Origin: Microvirga makkahensis
Lineage (GTDB): Bacteria > Pseudomonadota > Alphaproteobacteria > Rhizobiales > Beijerinckiaceae
Direction of reading: 5' to 3'
Assembly (NCBI RefSeq): GCF_009830105.1
Contig: NZ_WURB01000022.1
Coordinates: forward strand, 1-64,000
DNA: 64,000 nucleotides
Shown in pieces: positions 1-7,746 of this stretch (positions are counted from its first letter, which is position 1; every line of letters begins with the position of its first letter). A program made the position numbers and the translations under genes. The notes below the pieces were generated by a model that did no database searches, was not told the origin of the DNA, and saw only the letters and a list, made by a program, of their open reading frames with translations.

Positions 1-333
1 GCGCTCATCTTCGCGGAGCCTGACTTCCTGCTGCTCGACGAGCCGACGAACAACCTCGACCGCGAGGGACGCGCGGCGGTGATCGATCTTCTCGCCGATT
101 GGCGGGGCGGCGCGATCATCGTCAGCCCTGATGAAGCATCCCTCAATGCCATCGGGGTCTCCCGCAGGCTGGACCTCGCATCCGCGCAGAACCGACGGGG
201 GATCTTTGATGCCGAAAGGCGCACAAAATGCAGGTCCGCCTTTCAGGTTCGGTTCGAGTCGCCGCCCTCGACCTGGTTCGCCTTGTCCTCGCCGGGCACG
301 GTCGTGGCTTCGCCCAAGGTTTCGCGAACATAG
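1..333 (+). CDS. ABC-F type ATPase, C-terminal fragment (partial at window edge)
   Basis: The reading frame is open from base 1 and begins just before a Walker B segment, LLLDEPTNNLD, which is the ABC-F (duplicated ATPase, translation-factor/Uup-like) form. The next strand reads GAIIVSPDEASL. ABC-F proteins normally have an SHD H-loop here, so the switch histidine is replaced by proline. After this there is little family-like sequence, and the frame runs about 90 bases into the 3' end of the convergent permease gene. This looks like a decayed or truncated C-terminus, but the N-terminal part is outside the window. Family assignment rests on the Walker B/D-loop only. Confidence 0.6.
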   Translation, partial: ALIFAEPDFLLLDEPTNNLDREGRAAVIDLLADWRGGAIIVSPDEASLNAIGVSRRLDLASAQNRRGIFDAERRTKCRSAFQVRFESPPSTWFALSSPGTVVASPKVSRT

Positions 334-1334
334 AGTTTCTTCACCAGGACGAACACGACCACGGCCAAGGGGAAGCCGAAGATCAGACCGAGCGTCCCGA
401 ACAGGACGCTGCCGATCAGAATGGCGAAGAGCGCCAGGGCCGGAGGCGTGGCGATGACGTTCTGCGTCACCAGCGGTTGGATGACGTTGCCCTCGATCTG
501 CTGGATGACGAGCGTGGCCAGAACCGTCCAAAGGGCGGCCTCGCCGCTCACGGTGAAGGCGATCAGCACGGCGGGAGCCGCTCCCAGGAACGGGCCCAGG
601 AAGGGGATGAAATCCGCCAGCCCCGCGATGAGGCCGAGCGCGAAGGGCGAGGGCAGGCCGATCCACCAATAGGCGAGAGAGGAGAGAATGCCCACGCAGG
701 TCATGGCGATGAGTTGGGAGACGAGCCAGAGCCTCAGGGCCTCGCCGGAGGCGCGAAGGGAGCCTTCCACGCGCTGGTGATGACGAATGGGGAAGAGCTT
801 GATTGCGCCCTGGAGATAGGTCCGCGGCGAGGCTGCGATGTAAATGCCCGCCACGATCACGAGCACGAGGTTCGTCAGGGCGCCGAGAATCGTGCCGCCG
901 ATCCCGGCCAGCCGTGAGGCGATGCCGCCGCTGGGCGCGTTGCGCAGCATCTCGTTCAGATTGTCCGTGACGGCTCCGAAGCCGAGATTCTTGCTGAAAT
1001 TGTCGACGGCGAACGGCAGCTGCTCGGCCACATTGGCGAGCTGCGAGCGGATCTGTGTGCCAAACATCACAGCCAGGAGCAGAAAAGTCGCGAAAATAAG
1101 AAGAGTAGCGACGCTCAGGCTCCAGCGCTCGGCTACGCGAAGATAACGTATGAGCAGGTCCGCCAGAGCATGCAGGATGATCGCGACGAGAACGGCCCCG
1201 AAGGCCAGGAGAAGGACGTCTGCGAGCTTCCAGAGCAGGAGAGTTAGCAGGACGAGGCCCAGGACGATCAGGGTTTTCCGCACGAACTCGGCATCCCCCA
1301 TGATCCTGCGAAAGGAATAGCCGTCCTCGTCCAT
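243..1334 (-). CDS. AI-2E family transporter (PerM/YdiK-like permease)
   Basis: This 363-residue membrane protein has the AI-2E/UPF0118 layout. Two closely spaced N-terminal membrane helices (about residues 17-60) are followed by a third (75-90), a soluble amphipathic stretch, a helix near 150-170, and a C-terminal bundle containing the family signature PFLGPFLGAAPA and the late segment IEGNVIQPL. The tail after the last helix is charged and disordered. Members export small molecules or act as ion antiporters, so the true substrate cannot be read from sequence. The gene is convergent with the ABC-F fragment and overlaps its reading frame by about 90 bases. It starts with ATG at 1334. Confidence 0.88.
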   Translation of the reverse strand: MDEDGYSFRRIMGDAEFVRKTLIVLGLVLLTLLLWKLADVLLLAFGAVLVAIILHALADLLIRYLRVAERWSLSVATLLIFATFLLLAVMFGTQIRSQLANVAEQLPFAVDNFSKNLGFGAVTDNLNEMLRNAPSGGIASRLAGIGGTILGALTNLVLVIVAGIYIAASPRTYLQGAIKLFPIRHHQRVEGSLRASGEALRLWLVSQLIAMTCVGILSSLAYWWIGLPSPFALGLIAGLADFIPFLGPFLGAAPAVLIAFTVSGEAALWTVLATLVIQQIEGNVIQPLVTQNVIATPPALALFAILIGSVLFGTLGLIFGFPLAVVVFVLVKKLYVRETLGEATTVPGEDKANQVEGGDSNRT

Positions 1335-1474
1335 CAGCCGTCCTCTGTCTCGTCATCAGGACAATGGAAACGGCAAAGCCGGGTTCCCTTGACGGGTCAG
1401 GGACATAAGTCAGAGGCCGCTCTGGTTCATGCTTGGCTGTAAAAATTGTGTAATGGGAGAGTTTGCCGTTGTTA

Positions 1475-1499
1475 GGAACGTAAAAGGAGCCGGGTAGTT
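1475..1499 (+). promoter_or_regulatory. EcfG-type (general stress response) promoter candidate
   Basis: GGAAC at 1475-1479 is followed by 16 bases and then aGTT (1496-1499). This matches the alphaproteobacterial EcfG consensus GGAAC-N16/17-CGTT at all but the first base of the -10 element. A start site about 6 bases later leaves roughly a 20-base leader ahead of the small ORF at 1526. The rest of the 1335-1525 spacer shows nothing else recognisable. Confidence 0.5.
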
Positions 1500-1525
1500 G
1501 ATAGTAAGGAAGGAGGGTTCATGTA

Positions 1526-1606
1526 ATGACATCGCATGTGATCTGCTTTTTGCTTGGCACCGTGTTTCCTCTGGCCGCTGTCGGTTGGATGATTGCTCAT
1601 CAATAG
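1526..1606 (+). CDS. 26-residue single-helix membrane peptide (hypothetical)
   Basis: This short ORF encodes 26 residues, starting MTSHVICFLLG and ending WMIAHQ. Almost the whole chain is one hydrophobic helix, with a short polar N-terminus and a His-Gln end. A strong Shine-Dalgarno run, AAGGAGG (1509-1515), sits about 10 bases before the ATG, and an EcfG-like promoter lies directly upstream, so promoter, leader, ribosome site and ORF are correctly spaced. I do not recognise the family. By context it may be a stress-induced inner-membrane micropeptide. The alternative is that this is a chance ORF. The well-placed ribosome site argues against that. Confidence 0.5.
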   Translation: MTSHVICFLLGTVFPLAAVGWMIAHQ

Positions 1607-1697
1607 GTCGCCGCTCCGCACCTCATGAAGATGAGAGCAGAGGATAGAGAAGGAACTTGCGCAAAGATGCCCGCGCGGGTTCGAAATGTGCGGGGGC

Positions 1698-2285
1698 TTA
1701 CCGTGCGGCAACGGCGGCGCGCTTGATGAGCTCCTCCCGCAAGGGGACGGGCAGGTCGATTCCGGTCAGGCGCCAGGTCGTGTATTGCAGGCGCATGGTG
1801 ATCCTGAACTGCTTGTCTTTCGGCTGATCCACCGGAACGGGGATCGTCACGCTCCGGAAGCCCTGGGACTCAGAGAAGAGAAACGTTTTCCACGCCTGCC
1901 CGAAGGACCCGATGTCGAGGCGAGGGGCTGCGGCCGCCCCATCCGAGCCGCGGCCTACGGCCCGCTCGGGCCAGCCGTCCTCGAACAGGTCGACCAAAGC
2001 CTGGGGCGTGACGAGCTGCTCCACGACGGGGTTGAGAACGGCGGTTCCCGCCTCGGTCGCGAGGTCCAGCTCGGGCCCCTGAAGATCCTGGTCCTTCAGG
2101 TATTCGCCGAGAATCTGGCGAGAAAGCGAGGTTCGCAGGGCGTTGAAATTCACGCGCTCCGCAATCCTGTCCATGTCCTTGGCTCCGACTGCCTTGCTCA
2201 GATCGTAGAGCGCCACGAAGGGCGAGACCATGAAGATCGCCCAGGCCAGGAAAAGAAGAAAGCTGATCCGCAATGTCCAGCGCAT
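1698..2285 (-). CDS. DUF2939 family protein, membrane-anchored
   Basis: The gene encodes 195 residues beginning MRWTLRISFLLFLAWAIF. That is a single uncleaved membrane anchor or signal helix, followed by a soluble domain. The sequence after the anchor (SPFVALYDLSKAVGAKD followed by ERVNF and LRTSL) is the DUF2939 pattern: a cystatin-like fold of unknown function in which residues around AKD...V(N/D)F are conserved. The start at 2285 was chosen because the hydrophobic segment begins there and GAAGGAA lies upstream. A longer frame up to 2516 has no hydrophobic or family-like sequence. It lies downstream of a TRAP binding-protein gene on the same strand but is separated from it by a terminator. 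Confidence 0.75.
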   Translation of the reverse strand: MRWTLRISFLLFLAWAIFMVSPFVALYDLSKAVGAKDMDRIAERVNFNALRTSLSRQILGEYLKDQDLQGPELDLATEAGTAVLNPVVEQLVTPQALVDLFEDGWPERAVGRGSDGAAAAPRLDIGSFGQAWKTFLFSESQGFRSVTIPVPVDQPKDKQFRITMRLQYTTWRLTGIDLPVPLREELIKRAAVAAR

Positions 2286-2382
2286 GAGGCCGATGGTTCC
2301 TTCGCAATGCTGCCATCCGCCCCACAACGATGCGAGACGGCGGGCAGCCGGGAAAGGTCCCAATGTGGGAATTGCCGGCCGC

Positions 2383-2411
2383 ATAAAAAAGGGCGGCCAA
2401 ACGGCCGCCCC
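2383..2411 (-). terminator. Intrinsic terminator of the TRAP binding-protein gene
   Basis: The perfect 8-bp stem GGGCGGCC / GGCCGCCC (2391-2398 and 2403-2410) has a 4-base loop. On the minus strand it is followed by a run of T residues (complement of 2383-2390). It sits about 110 bases past the stop of the minus-strand TRAP gene. Confidence 0.85.
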
Positions 2412-2487
2412 GGTCGGGGGAGCTGCCCCTCTGCCTGGAGCATCGGAGAGATGGCGCGTCGTCCGGTGCGGCCCGAAGGACCACGTT

Positions 2488-2522
2488 GTTGAAAATCCAG
2501 GTCTTCCTTTTTGCACGATGCG

Positions 2523-2525
<3 letters not shown>
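2488..2525. repeat. Possible remnant of a dispersed Rhizobiales intergenic repeat
   Basis: The stretch ending TTTTTGCACGATGCGCTAG resembles the end of the hairpin repeat at 35806-35841 (TTTTCCGCACGATGCGCCAG). It overlaps the last codons of the TRAP gene. Only the ACGATGCGC core is shared, so this is a weak assignment. Confidence 0.3.
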
Positions 2526-3698
<1,173 letters not shown>

Positions 3699-3749
3699 TC
3701 ATTATCGACCAATGACGGAGACGTCTTGTGAAAACCGCCTCGGGGAGGC

Positions 3750-5255
3750 TCAAGATCCAATCCCCTCCAAGGGCACGTCGATCGTGCAGATGACCCCTGC
3801 AGACTCGTAGGCGATATGGGCGGATCCGTTCAGCTCGCGCGCCAGGCCTTTCTGGATCAGGCGGGAGCCGAAGCCCGTCCGCCGTGGAGGGCTGACCGGA
3901 GGCCCGCCGCGCTCTTCCCAGCGCATGATCAGGCGCTGTCCGGTCGCCGCCGCGAAGGTGGACCAGGACAGACGGATCCGGCCCGACGAGTTGCTGAGGG
4001 CGCCGTATTTGAGAGCGTTGGTGAAAAGCTCGTGCAGGGTCATGGACAGGCAGAGGGCCATCGGCGGCGCAATGCGCAGATCGGGCCCATCCATCCCGAT
4101 GCGCGTGCGCTCCGCGGCGCTCGCCTTGTACGGAGCGCAGGCCTCGGCCAGGACATCCGAGAGGTTCGCGCCCTCCCAGTTCTCCCGGGTGAGGACGTCA
4201 TGGCCGCGCGCGAGCGCAAACAGACGCGCCTCGAAGGCGCTGCGGGCCGCCCGTAGTTCCTCGTCTTCGTGCGAGGCGAGCCGGCTGAAGCTCTGGGCCG
4301 CAAGCGATTGGACGGTCGCGAGCGTGTTCTTCACCCGGTGATTGAGCTCGTTGATGAGCAGCCGCAGGTGGTCCTCGGCGCGCTTGTGGTCGGTGATGTC
4401 GATCTGGAGGCCGTCCCATATGGCTTCGCCGTTCGGCAGAATCCGGCGCGTGGCCATGATGCGCTGCCAGCGCAGCTCCCCCGTCACGCCGTGGCGGATG
4501 GCGATTTCCATGTCGAAGGGCTTTCCCGTGGCATGGGATTCGATCTGGGCCTGAAAGACTTTCTCGCGAAATTCGGGCAGGAGGAGATCGTAGAGCGCCG
4601 TCGGATCCTCGATCGCGCGCTCGGCCGGAACGCCGTTGATCCGTTCGCAGCTCGCCGAGACATAGATGAAGCGGCGGTCGAAGAAATTCTCGGCGTCCCT
4701 CATCTGGTAGACCATGCCGAGCGGCAGGTTGTCGGCGAGGGCGCTCAGCTGGGCCCGGCTCTCCCGCAGATATTCCTCGGTCCTGCGGCGCTCGGTCCAG
4801 TCGCGGAAGCTCACCGCAATTCCCCCGTCATAGGGGAATACTCTGTACTCCAGATGGCGGCCTGGCGCGCCGACCGTCCTGGATTCGAACGACGCCGCGA
4901 CGCCCGTACGGAATACGTCCTCACAGCGCCTGCGCAGATCCGTTCCTTCGGAATGGGGGGAATGGGGGAATACGTCCCAGATGACGCGGCCGAGCATGCT
5001 CGGCGCTGGCGCGCCGAAATGTTCCTGTGCCGCGCGGTTGATGTAGGTGAATCGCCATTCGCCATCGAGGGAGTAGAACGCGTCGCCGATCCCTTCGAGC
5101 AGGACGGCGAGCCGCCCGTGATCCTTCGCGTCGGAGATTGGACCACGGGATGGTCCGTCGTCATCCGGGATGACGAGAGCGCCCGAAATCCTCTGCTGGT
5201 CGGGAGAAGCTGGAAGAGCGGATCGCGGCACGTTCATCCATCGAAACATAATCAT
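3750..5255 (-). CDS. PAS domain sensor histidine kinase, HWE family
   Basis: This is a cytoplasmic sensor kinase with no membrane helix. A PAS domain (about residues 50-160, DAFYSLDGEWRFTYINRAA) is followed by a second PAS/PAC unit (about 165-290). The kinase core starts at a phospho-acceptor box HRVKNTLATVQSLAAQSF near residue 305, which is the HWE/HisKA_2 form. The later N-box LHELFTNALKYGAL and the segment RWEERGGP supply the Trp-Glu pair that names the family. Such kinases often sense light or redox state, or control the general stress response. No partner regulator is adjacent. The frame reaches a TTG at 5273 (AGGAAAG upstream), with ATG at 5255 and 5237 also possible, so the start is uncertain. 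Confidence 0.88.
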   Translation of the reverse strand: MIMFRWMNVPRSALPASPDQQRISGALVIPDDDGPSRGPISDAKDHGRLAVLLEGIGDAFYSLDGEWRFTYINRAAQEHFGAPAPSMLGRVIWDVFPHSPHSEGTDLRRRCEDVFRTGVAASFESRTVGAPGRHLEYRVFPYDGGIAVSFRDWTERRRTEEYLRESRAQLSALADNLPLGMVYQMRDAENFFDRRFIYVSASCERINGVPAERAIEDPTALYDLLLPEFREKVFQAQIESHATGKPFDMEIAIRHGVTGELRWQRIMATRRILPNGEAIWDGLQIDITDHKRAEDHLRLLINELNHRVKNTLATVQSLAAQSFSRLASHEDEELRAARSAFEARLFALARGHDVLTRENWEGANLSDVLAEACAPYKASAAERTRIGMDGPDLRIAPPMALCLSMTLHELFTNALKYGALSNSSGRIRLSWSTFAAATGQRLIMRWEERGGPPVSPPRRTGFGSRLIQKGLARELNGSAHIAYESAGVICTIDVPLEGIGS

Positions 5256-5266
5256 ATTACGTTTCG
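5242..5266. promoter_or_regulatory. Near-perfect 25-bp palindrome at the kinase 5' end
   Basis: CGAAACATAAT-CAT-ATTACGTTTCG has 11-bp arms with a single mismatch and a 3-base spacer, in an AT-rich island. It overlaps the possible upstream starts of the kinase gene. If it is an operator, translation probably begins at the ATG at 5237. Confidence 0.45.
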
Positions 5267-5381
5267 GGCGCAATCCGCGAACTTTCCTGCAACGCGCCGG
5301 GAAGAACGTCAGGGCAGGGATCCTGGGGACGAACTGCCCCCCGGGCCCCGTGGCGGGAACGCTGCGCGGTTCTTGAGAGGA

Positions 5382-5540
5382 TCAGCTCTTCGGTACGCTG
5401 AAGGCCTCCGCAGCGCAGACGATGGCGAACAACGCGATCACGCCTGCCAGCTCCGCGATGTTCATCACGAGGACTGCAGGATCGGCGACATAGAAAAGGG
5501 CGCTCGCGACGAGCGCAATGATCGTAGCCCAAGCGAGCAT
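5382..5540 (-). CDS. 52-residue membrane protein with two helices (hypothetical)
   Basis: The small ORF begins MLAWATIIALVASALFYVAD and continues through a second hydrophobic stretch to end VPKS. A GGGAGAAGG ribosome site lies just upstream. The two helices are linked by a short turn containing Asp-Pro, giving a compact hairpin topology. I do not recognise the family. Upstream on the same strand, GGAAC lies at 5600-5596. The element 16 bases later is GATT rather than CGTT, so an EcfG promoter is only a weak possibility. The gene stands alone between the kinase and the divergent endonuclease gene. Confidence 0.5.
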   Translation of the reverse strand: MLAWATIIALVASALFYVADPAVLVMNIAELAGVIALFAIVCAAEAFSVPKS

Positions 5541-5697
5541 GGGCCTTCTCCCGGCTTATTCTTGTGCGACCTAATAATCCCAAAGAGACAAAGAAGTTCC
5601 TAACCTCACCCAGAATTTTTCTGGACGCTGCCGCTCGCGGCCGGAGCGCGATGCACTATCTGCGAGGCGTGAACCAAGGTGCGAAGGGAGCTCGCGC

Positions 5698-6735
5698 TTG
5701 CGTCCCCTGATCGATCGGAGCGTCTCTGACCTTCCCTGTCCGGATCCCGCCTTGCTGGAGGAGGCGCGCCGGACGGCGCACGCCTCCTCGGCGCATCGGG
5801 ACGTCCTGAGCCGGATCGAGGCTTTTCGCAGGCTCGAAACGCGTCCGCCGCGAAATCCGGTGTCCTGCCCCGGCCGCCTGCGGATCGCGGCCCTCAATGC
5901 CGAGCGGCTGAAGCGGCCCGAAGAGGTCAGGCGGCTTGCGGATCGGGTCGGGGCGCACGTCCTTCTCCTGAGCGAAGTCGATGTCGGCATGGCCCGGTCG
6001 GGCAATATCCACACCATCCGCGAACTCGTCGCCCCGATGGGCGAGGGCTACCTTTACGGGGTCGAGTTCGTGGAGCTCGATCTCGGCGACGAACAGGAGA
6101 TGCGCTGCCATGCGGGTCAGCGCAACCTCTGCGCGCTCCATGGGAACGCCATCGTCAGCGGGCTCGCCGTCGAGCGCCCGCATGTGATTCCGCTGGAGGA
6201 GAGCGGGCTCTGGTTTCAGGGATTCGAGGGGGCGCAACGGCGCATTGGCGGGCGAATCGCGCTCGCCGCCTGCGTGGCCGATGCGTCGCGCCCCCTGTGG
6301 GTGGTGAGCCTGCATCTCGAAAGCAAGACCGATCCGGCCGACCGGCGGCTTCAGATCCGCAACCTGCTGCACGCCCTGAAGCGGCTGGCGCCGGACGATG
6401 CCTGCGTCATCGGCGGGGATTTCAACACGAAAGCCCTGCCGAGCGGCGTGGGAGAGCGGCATCTGCTGCTCGAGGAGCCGGAACGCTACGAGCCGCTCTT
6501 CGCCGATCTTCGGGAGGCAGGCTTTTCGTGGGCTCGCGCGAATCGGGCCGATCCGACTCAGCGCGACGGCCCGTCGAAGACGCATCCGCGCCCGTTCGGA
6601 AAACTCGATTGGTTCTTCACGCGCGGCGTGAGAGCGGAGAACCCCCAGATCGTGCCCTCCGTGGACGGGCAGGGACAGCCCATTTCCGATCACGAGATGA
6701 TCACGGTCGATGTCGTCCTCGATGAACACGCCTGA
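5698..6735 (+). CDS. Endonuclease/exonuclease/phosphatase-fold protein
   Basis: This 345-residue protein has the DNase I-like metal-dependent hydrolase fold. Visible motifs in order are LRIAALNAERL (metal-binding Asn/Glu strand), LLLSEVDVGMARSGN, RRIGGRIALAACV, WVVSLHLES (catalytic His strand), CVIGGDFNT (catalytic Asp/Asn) and the C-terminal SDHEMITVDV (catalytic Asp-His). No signal peptide is visible, so it is probably cytoplasmic. The substrate could be a nucleic acid, a phosphoinositide-like lipid or a nucleotide, and sequence does not decide. Translation seems to start at TTG 5698, after GAAGGGA; no in-frame ATG lies upstream. The region from 6736 to the terminase gene holds no further gene. 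Confidence 0.85.
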   Translation: MRPLIDRSVSDLPCPDPALLEEARRTAHASSAHRDVLSRIEAFRRLETRPPRNPVSCPGRLRIAALNAERLKRPEEVRRLADRVGAHVLLLSEVDVGMARSGNIHTIRELVAPMGEGYLYGVEFVELDLGDEQEMRCHAGQRNLCALHGNAIVSGLAVERPHVIPLEESGLWFQGFEGAQRRIGGRIALAACVADASRPLWVVSLHLESKTDPADRRLQIRNLLHALKRLAPDDACVIGGDFNTKALPSGVGERHLLLEEPERYEPLFADLREAGFSWARANRADPTQRDGPSKTHPRPFGKLDWFFTRGVRAENPQIVPSVDGQGQPISDHEMITVDVVLDEHA

Positions 6736-6758
6736 CGGAGGCGCCTCGGAGGCTCTTC

Positions 6759-6842
6759 GGCATCACCGGCCTCGTGCCGGTGGTCCCGGTCACGCGAGGC
6801 ACGGCGCTCCTCGGAAGCGAGATGGCCGGAACGAGCCCGATC
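6759..6842. repeat. BIME-like palindromic repeat, copy 1
   Basis: The left arm CACCGGCCTCGTGCCGGTG (6763-6781) forms a hairpin and is followed by a GCGCTC-containing core and a right part with GATGGCCGG. It is the first copy of the element that fills the GTA spacers. Confidence 0.65.
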
Positions 6843-6886
6843 GAGACGATGCGGTCGACGGGCCGGAGGCAGCCTCCAAAGGCCAC

Positions 6887-6923
6887 TTGACAGCGCAACG
6901 CTGATAGGGTACAAAACGTGAAC
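6887..6923 (+). promoter_or_regulatory. Sigma-70-type promoter overlapped by a LexA-like site, ahead of the GTA cluster
   Basis: TTGACA (6887-6892), 17 bases, then TACAAA (6910-6915) make a good housekeeping promoter. GTAC-N7-GAAC (6909-6923) overlaps the -10 element and differs at one base from the alphaproteobacterial LexA box GAAC-N7-GAAC. Its N7 (AAAACGT) also resembles known boxes. This is the only promoter-like sequence I see between the endonuclease gene and the first terminase gene, so it may drive the GTA operon. Confidence 0.4.
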
Positions 6924-7007
6924 ACTGGCGAAGTGTGAATGATCTCCCCCGGCTTCGTCCATGGTGCAAAACCTCCGCCGCTCAAGCGCCGCTTGGGCGG
7001 TTTTTTG
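6921..7007 (+). ncRNA. Candidate leader or small RNA ending at an intrinsic terminator
   Basis: A transcript from the promoter at 6887-6915 would begin near 6921, fold a 5-bp hairpin (ACACT / AGTGT, 6923-6927 and 6932-6936, approximate), and end at the terminator at 6975-7007, about 85 nt. It could be a stand-alone sRNA or an attenuated leader of the GTA operon. No conserved RNA family is recognised. Confidence 0.3.
6975..7007 (+). terminator. Intrinsic terminator upstream of the GTA genes
   Basis: Stem CCGCC + CAAGC pairs with GCTTG + GGCGG (6975-6979, 6983-6987, 6991-7000), with a GCC loop and a 3-base bulge, followed by TTTTTT (7001-7006). It lies about 145 bases before the small terminase start, so read-through or antitermination would be needed for GTA expression from the upstream promoter. 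Confidence 0.75.
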
Positions 7008-7152
7008 TTGGCCGGACCGGCGATCAAGAGAATGCAAGATCCCTCCCTTCATCAACTTCGGCGCCTATGCCGGGGATTCCGAACCCTTGAGCGCCATGCT
7101 TCTCCGAACGGATGGCCGGGCCGCGCCCGGCTGTGACGGTGAGGCTCATGCG

Positions 7153-7746
7153 ATGAGGTTTGCCATGCGTGCTGCCAAAGCCGTTTCCGCCGCTGGCCAG
7201 GCGAGGGCCTACGAGGCCTATTGCCGCCCGGAGGTCGCTCTCCAGGACATCGCGAAGGATCTGGGCGTGTGCATACGCACCTTCGCCAATCTGCGCCGCC
7301 GCTGGGGCTGGCCGCGGCGCGCCGACGCGGTCCGCGAACGGGACGCGGAGGACGCGCGCCGCAGGGAGGCGCGCCTGGCGTTCGAGAACGGATTGCACGC
7401 CGCCGCCAACGCCCTCGTCGCGACCACCTGCGCGCGCATCCAGGCATTGTCGCAGGCCGGCGAGGGATCGTCCACCGACCACGACAGGACAGCCCGGATG
7501 CTCGCGTCCTATGCCAGGACGCTGGCGGCCGCGCGGCTGCTTCTGCAACAAGGCAAAACGTCCGATGCCGGACACCAATTCACACGGACGGGCGCGCCCG
7601 GCGATGGCCCGGTCGACGAGGGCCAGGATGCTCCGCGCGAAGAGCCGGGACGCTCGCTCCACGAACTCCGCGACGAGCTTGCTCGCCATCTTGAGCGGAT
7701 TGTCGCGGAGGAGGAAGCTCGCGGAAGCGACGGCCTTCTTCTCTGA
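7153..7746 (+). CDS. GTA small terminase-like protein (g1)
   Basis: The gene encodes 197 residues and is the first of the particle cluster. The N-terminal part (about 1-65) reads YEAYCRPEVALQDIAKDLGV followed by RTFANLRRRWGWPRR. This is a helix-turn-helix domain like that of small terminases, which bind DNA and recruit the packaging motor. A helical, Ala/Arg-rich middle (70-140) and an acidic C-terminal region (LHELRDELARHLERIVAEEEA) follow, as expected for an oligomerising stem and a large-terminase contact. GTG-AGG lies just before the ATG; a second Met is 4 codons later. It overlaps the large terminase by about 50 bases. Confidence 0.7.
   Translation: MRFAMRAAKAVSAAGQARAYEAYCRPEVALQDIAKDLGVCIRTFANLRRRWGWPRRADAVRERDAEDARRREARLAFENGLHAAANALVATTCARIQALSQAGEGSSTDHDRTARMLASYARTLAAARLLLQQGKTSDAGHQFTRTGAPGDGPVDEGQDAPREEPGRSLHELRDELARHLERIVAEEEARGSDGLLL

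Noticed and set aside
1660..1700. A GGGTTCGAAAT string resembling a tRNA T-loop
   Set aside because: No acceptor, D or anticodon stems can be formed around it. No tRNA or rRNA gene was recognised anywhere in the window.
6700..7150. Short overlapping plus-strand frames ahead of the small terminase gene
   Set aside because: They run through the repeat, the promoter and the terminator and have no ribosome sites or protein-like sequence.
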